A stretch of 64,000 bases of DNA, taken from assembly GCF_000819765.1 (NCBI RefSeq), contig NZ_CDBT01000024.1, positions 1 through 64,000 on the forward strand. Direction: 5' to 3'. A model generated the notes under the pieces. It was not told the DNA's origin, ran no database searches, and saw only the letters and a list, made by a program, of their open reading frames with translations. Each line of letters starts with the position of its first letter. Position 1 is the stretch's first letter. A program made the translations under genes and the position numbers. This DNA is from Aeromonas bivalvium. GTDB taxonomy: Bacteria; Pseudomonadota; Gammaproteobacteria; Enterobacterales; Aeromonadaceae. This document shows positions 57,988 through 64,000 of the stretch, piece after piece.

Positions 57988-58499
57988 TGCGATCCCTCGT
58001 CGGGTTATTGCTGCTGCTCGGCCTCTCTGGCTGTACCACCATGGGCAAGATGGCCGACGTGGCCATGGATCCGGATATCCAGGTGGGCAGCCATGATGAT
58101 CAGCCCTCCACCCTGGGCTTCAGCCTGCTGGCCGAGCCCGATGTCAATCCAAACGAGGGCGGGGAGGCGGCGCCGATCGAGTTCCAGATAGTGCTGCTGG
58201 CCGAAGACTCCAAGTTGCTGGCCACCGATTATGACCAGGTGAGCGCGGATCTGGAGAAGGCCCTGGGCAAGAACTATCTGGACCACCAGGACTACACCCT
58301 GCTGCCGAATCAATTCAAGTACCTGCCGCCGGTGCCCCTGGACGAGAAGACGCGCTACATAGGCGTCATCGCCCGTTATGCCGATCCCAACAGCGCCGAA
58401 TGGCGCAAGGTCATCAAGGTGCGCAGCAAGGGGCGCGCCTATCAGCTGCTGGTTCACCTGCGGCTCGATGAAGTCGAAATACAAAAAGAAGAAGAATAA
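57987..58499 (+). CDS. tssJ: T6SS outer-membrane lipoprotein TssJ
   Basis: A 170-residue lipoprotein. The signal peptide ends in the lipobox LSGC (Cys 16), and the residue after Cys is Thr, so it should be sorted to the outer membrane. The mature beta-sandwich contains 'FQIVLLAEDSKLLATDYDQV' and 'RYIGVIARYADPNSAEWRKV', matching TssJ/SciN. It anchors the TssM-TssL membrane complex. It overlaps tagH by one base (TGATG). Confidence 0.93.
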   Translation: MRSLVGLLLLLGLSGCTTMGKMADVAMDPDIQVGSHDDQPSTLGFSLLAEPDVNPNEGGEAAPIEFQIVLLAEDSKLLATDYDQVSADLEKALGKNYLDHQDYTLLPNQFKYLPPVPLDEKTRYIGVIARYADPNSAEWRKVIKVRSKGRAYQLLVHLRLDEVEIQKEEE

Positions 58500-58501
58500 C
58501 T

Positions 58502-59839
58502 ATGTCCAGTCGAAATCGGGTTATCTGGCGCGAAGGCTTGTTCATCAAGCCCCAGCACTTCCAACAACAGCAGCGTCATGGGGACTACAGCCTCCATGCC
58601 AGGCTGAGCGCATTGAGCGACTACTTCTTTGGCCTGCAATCCCTGCTCATCAACGAGGACTACCTGGGATTTGGCCGTATTGCCCTGGTGAGCGCCAGCG
58701 GCATATTGCCAGATGGCACAGTGTTCAATATCCCGGCAGACGATCTGCTGCCGCCTCCCCTCGAGATCCTGGACGGCTCTTTGGCCAACCAGAAGGTCTA
58801 CCTGGCGCTGCCGCTCTCGGTGAGCGGGGTCAACGAGGTGAGCGATCCGGAACAGGGCATCGCCACCCGGTTGCAGGCCCAGCGCCACGATGTGCGGGAC
58901 TTGCACAGCGACGGGGGGGACGTGGTCTCCCTCGAAATCGGCAAGGTGAGCCTGCGTCTCATGCTCGAGCGCGAGGACCGCAGCGCCTACGCGTCGCTGG
59001 CCATCGCCCGGATCCTGGACAAGCGGCCCGATGGCAGCCTGGTGCTGGACCCCAACTTCATGCCGTGCAGCATCAGCGTCTCCGCCATCCCCAGCCTCAA
59101 GCGCTTCCTGGGGGAGATCGCCGGTCTGGTGGGGGAGCGGGCGCGCAGCCTCTCCCAGCGCATCGCGGCGCCGGGTCAGCAGGGGGTGGCGGACGTGGCC
59201 GAGTTCATGATGCTGCAACTGCTCAACCGGGCCCAGCCCCAGCTCGCGCATCTCTCGCGCCTGGGCACCCTGCACCCGGAGCGGCTGTTCGAGGCCCTGG
59301 TGCAGCTGTGTGGCGAGCTGATGACCTTCACGGATGAGTCCCGCTTGCCGCCCCAGTTTGCCGCCTATCGTCACGACGACCAGCAGCTGAGCTTCGAGCC
59401 GGTGATCCTGGCCCTGCGCCAGGCCCTCAGCACAGTGCTGTCACCGAGGGCCGTCTCCATCCAGCTGCACAAGCAGCAGTACGGCGTCATGGTGGCCATG
59501 GTGGGGGAGAACGAGTTGATGCAAAGCGCCGACTTCGTGCTGGCGGTGCGCGCCCGCATGCCCCAGGAGCAGTTGCGCAAGCAGCTGCTGCAACAGATCA
59601 AGGTGGCCTCCAGCGAGAAGATCCGCGAGCTCATCAGTTTGCAGCTGCCCGGCATCCCGCTGTTGCCGCTGCCGGTGGCGCCGCGCCAGCTGCCCTATCA
59701 CGCCGGCTACAGCTACTTCCAGCTCGACCGGCAGAGCCCGGCCTGGCAGATGCTGATCAAGGGCAACACCATCGGCTTTCACATCGCGGGCGACTTCCCG
59801 GAGCTGGACATGCAGCTCTGGGCCATTCGCAGCCAATGA
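58502..59839 (+). CDS. tssK: T6SS baseplate-membrane linker TssK
   Basis: A 445-residue TssK. The N-terminal RVIWREGLFIKPQHFQQQ is diagnostic, as are 'SLHARLSALSDYFFGLQSL' and the C-terminal 'ISLQLPGIPLLPLPVAPRQLPYHAGYSYFQLDR'. Trimers connect the baseplate to TssL and TssM and are related to phage receptor-binding proteins. It starts 2 bp after the tssJ stop. Confidence 0.97.
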   Translation: MSSRNRVIWREGLFIKPQHFQQQQRHGDYSLHARLSALSDYFFGLQSLLINEDYLGFGRIALVSASGILPDGTVFNIPADDLLPPPLEILDGSLANQKVYLALPLSVSGVNEVSDPEQGIATRLQAQRHDVRDLHSDGGDVVSLEIGKVSLRLMLEREDRSAYASLAIARILDKRPDGSLVLDPNFMPCSISVSAIPSLKRFLGEIAGLVGERARSLSQRIAAPGQQGVADVAEFMMLQLLNRAQPQLAHLSRLGTLHPERLFEALVQLCGELMTFTDESRLPPQFAAYRHDDQQLSFEPVILALRQALSTVLSPRAVSIQLHKQQYGVMVAMVGENELMQSADFVLAVRARMPQEQLRKQLLQQIKVASSEKIRELISLQLPGIPLLPLPVAPRQLPYHAGYSYFQLDRQSPAWQMLIKGNTIGFHIAGDFPELDMQLWAIRSQ

Positions 59840-59864
59840 TCCGCCATAGGGAGGAGTATCACAG

Positions 59865-60644
59865 ATGACCATGGACATCATTCATAGCGATCAGATGCAG
59901 GATCTGCTGTTCGACCATGCCCAGCAGCTGGATCTGGACTCGGACTACTGGTTCCGCCTGCGGGGCCAGAGCATCAACCCCATGATAGATGCGGTGACCC
60001 CCCTGCTGGGGCTGGTGCAGCGGGTGCGCCAGCTGACCCGTTACGATCGGGTGCCCGAGCTCTACCAGCGAGTGGTCACCGAGATCCAGGCCATCGAGCA
60101 GGAGCTGACCGCCCACGGTTACGAGAACGGGGTGGTGCTGTCGTTTCGCTACATCCTGTGCACCTTCATCGACGAGGCCGTGATGGGGCGCGAGTGGGGC
60201 AGCCAGAGCGAGTGGTCCGAACACTCACTGCTGACCCGCTTTCACAACGAGACCTGGGGTGGCGAGAAGGTGTTCGTGCTGCTCGCCCGCCTGCAAGAGG
60301 ATCCGGTGCGCTATCGCGACATCCTGGAGTTCATCTATCTGTGCCTGTGCCTGGGTTTCGAGGGGCGCTACAAGGTGATGAGCCAGGGACGGGACGAGTT
60401 CGAGCGCATGGTGCGTCAGCTGCACCGTCAATTGAGGGAAGGGGCGCAGGATCCGTCGCCCCGGGTCTTTCACCTGGACCTGGGCCGGCAGGCCTCCCGC
60501 TACCAGCTGCCACGCCAGTGGTCGCTGCGCACGCTCTGCCTCGGCAGCGCCCTGGTGCTGGCCCTCATCTTCGGCCTTTATCACCACCAACTCGATAACC
60601 AGACCCAGGACGTGCTGCGTCAACTGGGCGAATTATTAAAATAA
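59865..60644 (+). CDS. tssL: T6SS inner-membrane protein TssL (DotU/IcmH type)
   Basis: A 259-residue short-form TssL. The cytoplasmic hook domain has 'FRYILCTFIDEAVMGREWG', 'TWGGEKVFVLLARL' and 'YLCLCLGFEGRYKVM', all typical. One transmembrane helix near the C-terminus (about 222-243) makes it a tail-anchored protein. No OmpA-like peptidoglycan domain follows, so anchoring must come from another protein. GGAGGAG precedes the ATG. Confidence 0.95.
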   Translation: MTMDIIHSDQMQDLLFDHAQQLDLDSDYWFRLRGQSINPMIDAVTPLLGLVQRVRQLTRYDRVPELYQRVVTEIQAIEQELTAHGYENGVVLSFRYILCTFIDEAVMGREWGSQSEWSEHSLLTRFHNETWGGEKVFVLLARLQEDPVRYRDILEFIYLCLCLGFEGRYKVMSQGRDEFERMVRQLHRQLREGAQDPSPRVFHLDLGRQASRYQLPRQWSLRTLCLGSALVLALIFGLYHHQLDNQTQDVLRQLGELLK

Positions 60645-60658
60645 GAGGAGAGCACGCC

Positions 60659-63289
60659 TTGATCCGTATAGAACTGCCAGTCCTGGTGGAAAGACTCAAC
60701 CCCATCTGCCGCCACATGCTGGAAGAGGCCGCCGCCCTGTGCGTCAGTCAGCAGGGCAGCGAGATCCGCATCGAGCACCTGCTGCTCAAGATGCTGGAGA
60801 CCCCCTTGTGCGACGTGCGCCAGATCCTCAAGCGCGCCGAGGTGCCGGTCGACGAGCTGACGGTGCTGCTCCAGGCCAGGGCCGGGGATGCCAGCACAGA
60901 GCCGGGTTACCCCTCCTTCTCGCCGCTCCTGGTGGAGTGGCTGCAAGACAGCTGGCTGCTGGCCTCCGCCGAATTCGGTCATGGTCAGCTGCGCAGCGGC
61001 ATCCTGCTGCTGGTGCTGCTGATGACCCCCCAGCGCTACCTCGCCGCCGCCATCAGCCGCCCCCTGGCCCAGGTCAACCGCGAGCTGCTGCGCCAGCAGT
61101 TCGATGAATGGGTCAAGGAGTCTGCCGAGACCCAGGTCACCGTCGCCGCCGACGGCCATCCGGCCCAGGCCGCCCTGCCTGCCGATGCCAGCCTGCTGGC
61201 CCGCTTCACGGTCAATGTGACCGAGCAGGCCCGTCAGCAGAGCCTGGATCCCGTGCTCTGCCGGGATCACGAAATCGACCTGATGATCGACATCCTCTCC
61301 CGCCGTCGCAAGAACAACCCCATCGTCGTGGGGGAGGCCGGGGTGGGCAAGAGCGCCCTGATCGAGGGGCTGGCCCTGCGCATCGTGGCCGGCCAGGTGC
61401 CGGAAAAACTGCGGGGGGTCGAGCTGCTCAGCCTGGATCTTGGTGCCATGCAGGCCGGCGCCTCGGTCAAGGGAGAGTTCGAGAAGCGCTTCAAGGGGGT
61501 GATGCAGGAGGTCAAGGAGTCCGCTCGGCCCATCATCCTCTTCATCGATGAGGCCCACACCCTGATAGGGGCGGGCAACCAGGCTGGCGGGCTGGATGTC
61601 TCCAACCTCATCAAGCCGGCCCTGGCCCGGGGCGAGCTGCGCACCATCGCCGCCACCACCTGGAGCGAGTACAAGAAGTACGTGGAAAAAGACGCGGCCC
61701 TGTCGCGCCGCTTCCAGCTGGTGAAGGTGGGTGAGCCCGATGCCGCCGAGGCCACCGTGATCCTGCGCGGCCTGCGCAGCATCTACGAGAAGGCCCATGG
61801 GGTGCTCATCGACGAGGAGGCGCTGCAGGCCGCCGCCGAGCTCTCCGCCCGCTATATTTCCGGGCGCCAGCTGCCGGACAAGGCGATCGACGTGCTCGAT
61901 ACCGCCTGTGCCCGGGTCGCCATCAACCTGACCACGCCGCCGCGCAGCGTCAGCCATCTGCAAAACGAGTTGCGCCAGCGGGAGCTGGAGATCCGTCAGC
62001 TCGAGCGCCAGACCATGATTGGCCTGGGAGACAACGAGGCCCGCCTGGCCGAGCTCCATGACGCCCAGCAGGCCTGTACCCTGGCCCTGGCCGAGCAGGA
62101 GGCCCGCTGGCAGCAACAGCAGAGCCTGGTGCAGGAGATAGTGGCGCTGCGGGCCAGCCTGCTGGCGAGCCAGCAGGCGGCGAGTCAGGAGAACCTGGAT
62201 CTGGCCGAGATGGATCCCCAGGTCGCCATCGCCCGTCTCAATCAGCTCGATGGCGAGCTCGGTGCCCTGCAACAGGGGGCCGTGCTGGTGTCCGCCCACG
62301 TCGACAAGACCCAGATTGCCGCCGTCATTGCCGAGTGGACCGGGGTGCCCCTCAACCGCATCTCCCAGGACGAGCTGGACGTGGTCACCCGCCTGCCCGA
62401 TTTTCTCGGCAACACCATCAAGGGGCAGGGGGTCGCCGTCGCGCACCTGCACAAGCACCTGCTCACCGCCCGTGCCGATCTGCGTCGCCCGGGTCGCCCC
62501 CTTGGCGCCTTCCTGCTGGTGGGGCCAAGCGGGGTCGGCAAGACAGAAACCGTGTTGCAGATTGCCGATCTTATGTTCGGGGGTCGCCAGTACCTGACCA
62601 CCATCAACATGTCCGAGTACCAGGAAAAACACACCGTCTCCCGTCTCATCGGCTCGCCCCCCGGCTATGTCGGCTTTGGCGAGGGTGGGGTACTGACCGA
62701 GGCCATCCGTCAGAAACCCTATTCGGTGGTGCTGCTGGACGAGGTGGAAAAAGCCCACCCGGACGTGCTCAACCTCTTCTACCAGGCCTTTGACAAGGGG
62801 GAGCTGGCGGACGGGGAAGGACGCATCATCGACTGCAAGAACGTGGTCTTCTTCCTCACCTCCAACCTGGGCTTCCAGACCATAGTGGACAATGCCGAGC
62901 GACCCGATGTGCTGCTCGATGCCCTCTACCCCGAGCTCGCCGCCTTTTTCAAGCCGGCCCTGCTGGCACGGATGGAGGTGATCCCCTATCTGCCGCTCGG
63001 TCACGATACCCTGGTGCAGATTGTCGGCGGCAAGCTCGAACGGCTGGTCAAGCTGCTCAAGACCCGTTTCGGCGCCGAGGTGGTGCTGGAGTCCGAGGTG
63101 GCCGAGGAGATATTGCGCCGCGCCAATCGCAGCGAGAACGGCGCCCGCATGCTCGAATCCGTCATCGACGGCGCCCTGTTGCCGCCGGTCTCGCTGCAAT
63201 TGCTGCAACGACTCGCCGCGGGCCAGGCCATCAGCCGGGTCAGCTTCCGGGTCGAGCAGGGCGAGTTTGTCGCCGAGGTCGAGGGCTGA
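60659..63289 (+). CDS. tssH: T6SS sheath-recycling AAA+ ATPase TssH (ClpV)
   Basis: An 876-residue Clp-type double AAA+ ATPase. The N-domain ('CRHMLEEAAALCVSQQGSEIRIEHLLLKML') binds TssC. D1 Walker A is GEAGVGKSA and Walker B LFIDEAH; D2 Walker A is GPSGVGKTE and Walker B LLDEVEKAH; the SPPGYVGFGEGG pore loop is present. A middle coiled coil spans about 430-530. It disassembles contracted sheath. The start is TTG at 60659 with GAGGAGA seven bases before; no ATG fits the family N-terminus. Confidence 0.97.
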   Translation: MIRIELPVLVERLNPICRHMLEEAAALCVSQQGSEIRIEHLLLKMLETPLCDVRQILKRAEVPVDELTVLLQARAGDASTEPGYPSFSPLLVEWLQDSWLLASAEFGHGQLRSGILLLVLLMTPQRYLAAAISRPLAQVNRELLRQQFDEWVKESAETQVTVAADGHPAQAALPADASLLARFTVNVTEQARQQSLDPVLCRDHEIDLMIDILSRRRKNNPIVVGEAGVGKSALIEGLALRIVAGQVPEKLRGVELLSLDLGAMQAGASVKGEFEKRFKGVMQEVKESARPIILFIDEAHTLIGAGNQAGGLDVSNLIKPALARGELRTIAATTWSEYKKYVEKDAALSRRFQLVKVGEPDAAEATVILRGLRSIYEKAHGVLIDEEALQAAAELSARYISGRQLPDKAIDVLDTACARVAINLTTPPRSVSHLQNELRQRELEIRQLERQTMIGLGDNEARLAELHDAQQACTLALAEQEARWQQQQSLVQEIVALRASLLASQQAASQENLDLAEMDPQVAIARLNQLDGELGALQQGAVLVSAHVDKTQIAAVIAEWTGVPLNRISQDELDVVTRLPDFLGNTIKGQGVAVAHLHKHLLTARADLRRPGRPLGAFLLVGPSGVGKTETVLQIADLMFGGRQYLTTINMSEYQEKHTVSRLIGSPPGYVGFGEGGVLTEAIRQKPYSVVLLDEVEKAHPDVLNLFYQAFDKGELADGEGRIIDCKNVVFFLTSNLGFQTIVDNAERPDVLLDALYPELAAFFKPALLARMEVIPYLPLGHDTLVQIVGGKLERLVKLLKTRFGAEVVLESEVAEEILRRANRSENGARMLESVIDGALLPPVSLQLLQRLAAGQAISRVSFRVEQGEFVAEVEG

Positions 63290-63292
63290 GCC

Positions 63293-64000
63293 ATGTTACA
63301 TGCCCTCGAGTTTGCCCTGGGTCTGACCCGAGCCCGCGATGAGCAGAGCCTGTGCGACTGGTGGCTGGCGGAGCTGGCGACCAGCTACCCGGCCAGCGGC
63401 ATGCTGCTGGCCATGCTGGATGTCAGCGGCCGCGAGCTGCATTGCCAGGGCCGGGTGCAGGGCCAGCCTGTGACCATGGTGCTGGGGGCGGACGACTTTG
63501 CCCATCCGCTCGCCTATGTGCTGCACAAGGCGCAGCCGCGCACCTGGGACTCTCTCTACGGCGGCGCCCGCATCGAACACCCTGGGTTTCGGCAGCTGCT
63601 GACCGCGATGGGCCAGGGGACCGGGCTCCATGCCATGCCCCTGGTCGATGGCGGCGGCAAGCCCTTCGCCGTGCTGGCCCTGCTCGATGAGGGGGCTCGG
63701 CTGCAAGCCTGGCAGGATGAGCCCTGCCTCGGCGCCCTGGCCCAGCTGTTTTGCAACCAGCTGACCCTGATCCGCGAACTGGGACGCAGCCGCCGGGATC
63801 AATCCGTGCTGCGGGACTCCCTGCGCCAGATCAAGGGGGAAGGCCAGCGCCAGCGGCTGCACGAACAACTGCTCGACGAGCGGCTGATCGGCCAGTCGGC
63901 GGCGATCCGCGGCCTGCGCCAGCAGATCCATCAGGCGGGTCAGCACAGGCTGACCGTGCTGATCCAGGGGGAGACGGGCAGCGGCAAGGAGGTGGTCGCC
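63293..64000 (+). CDS. vasH: Sigma-54-dependent activator VasH (3' end missing)
   Basis: The first 236 residues of an enhancer-binding protein, running off the window. An N-terminal GAF-like sensory domain (about 1-190) precedes the AAA+ sigma-54 interaction domain, whose start 'LIGQSAAIRGLRQQI' and Walker A GETGSGKE are visible. Position directly after tssH matches V. cholerae vasH (VCA0117), which activates hcp operons through sigma-54. ATG at 63293, 3 bp after the tssH stop. The HTH and GAFTGA loop lie beyond the edge. Confidence 0.9.
   Translation, partial: MLHALEFALGLTRARDEQSLCDWWLAELATSYPASGMLLAMLDVSGRELHCQGRVQGQPVTMVLGADDFAHPLAYVLHKAQPRTWDSLYGGARIEHPGFRQLLTAMGQGTGLHAMPLVDGGGKPFAVLALLDEGARLQAWQDEPCLGALAQLFCNQLTLIRELGRSRRDQSVLRDSLRQIKGEGQRQRLHEQLLDERLIGQSAAIRGLRQQIHQAGQHRLTVLIQGETGSGKEVVA

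Noticed and set aside
60620-63208. An 862-codon open frame antisense to clpV
   Set aside because: Shadow of a conserved GC-rich gene; Leu/Gln/Gly-rich with no family signature.

Overview
This 64 kb window is a chromosomal segment of a GC-rich gammaproteobacterium, most likely Aeromonas. The reasons are the high GC content, a Vibrio cholerae-type T6SS gene order, a focA-pflB operon, YbiT, YchJ and SatP proteins close to the enteric and vibrio forms, and complete liu and mms operons. No phage, transposon, CRISPR array or tRNA was seen. Both ends cut through genes: a giant RTX adhesin on the left and a sigma-54 activator on the right.

Layout. 1-7.7 kb: the 3' part of a huge type I-secreted RTX adhesin. 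7.7-15.3 kb: YchJ, a ROK-family regulator, a CitA/DcuS-type two-component system, and the tripartite tricarboxylate transporter tctCBA, which points towards its regulators across a shared terminator. 15.3-20.6 kb: the formate module focA-pflB behind a class II FNR promoter, then the ABC-F protein ybiT. 20.8-25.3 kb: a four-gene operon of a small DUF4212 membrane protein, a Na+/solute (acetate-type) symporter, a cNMP/CBS/DUF294 nucleotidyltransferase-like protein and a DEDDh exonuclease. 25.4-30.1 kb: a crotonase, an AGCS alanine/glycine symporter, a GNAT acetyltransferase, the metallopeptidase MtfA, and the acetate channel SatP. 30.1-31.2 kb is a 1 kb stretch without a convincing gene.

31.2-44.9 kb is a branched-chain amino acid catabolic island. 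The leucine operon liuABCDE-liuR runs leftward and the valine operon (mmsA, isobutyryl-CoA dehydrogenase, enoyl-CoA hydratase, 3-hydroxyisobutyryl-CoA hydrolase, mmsB, SDR) runs rightward. They diverge from a 212 bp region holding a perfect MerR-type palindrome that the MerR protein LiuR probably occupies. Together they take isovaleryl-CoA to acetoacetate plus acetyl-CoA, and isobutyryl-CoA to propionyl-CoA.

44.9-51.5 kb: an arginine/ornithine-antiporter-like permease, a TSUP permease, the 4.5S RNA gene ffs with its promoter, a LysR regulator divergent from a pirin, a YcaC-type hydrolase, and a 690 bp region that becomes AT-rich just before the next operon. 51.5-64 kb: a T6SS operon in the order tssB-C-E-F-G-tagH-tssJ-K-L-H-vasH, as in the V. 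cholerae main cluster, with genes abutting or overlapping.

Most of the window is core metabolism. The points most worth a second look are the symporter/nucleotidyltransferase/exonuclease operon, several perfect palindromes in front of operons (tctC, liuA/mmsA, T6SS, focA), a Shine-Dalgarno presented in a hairpin loop before the AGCS symporter, and an AT-rich patch inside tssG.
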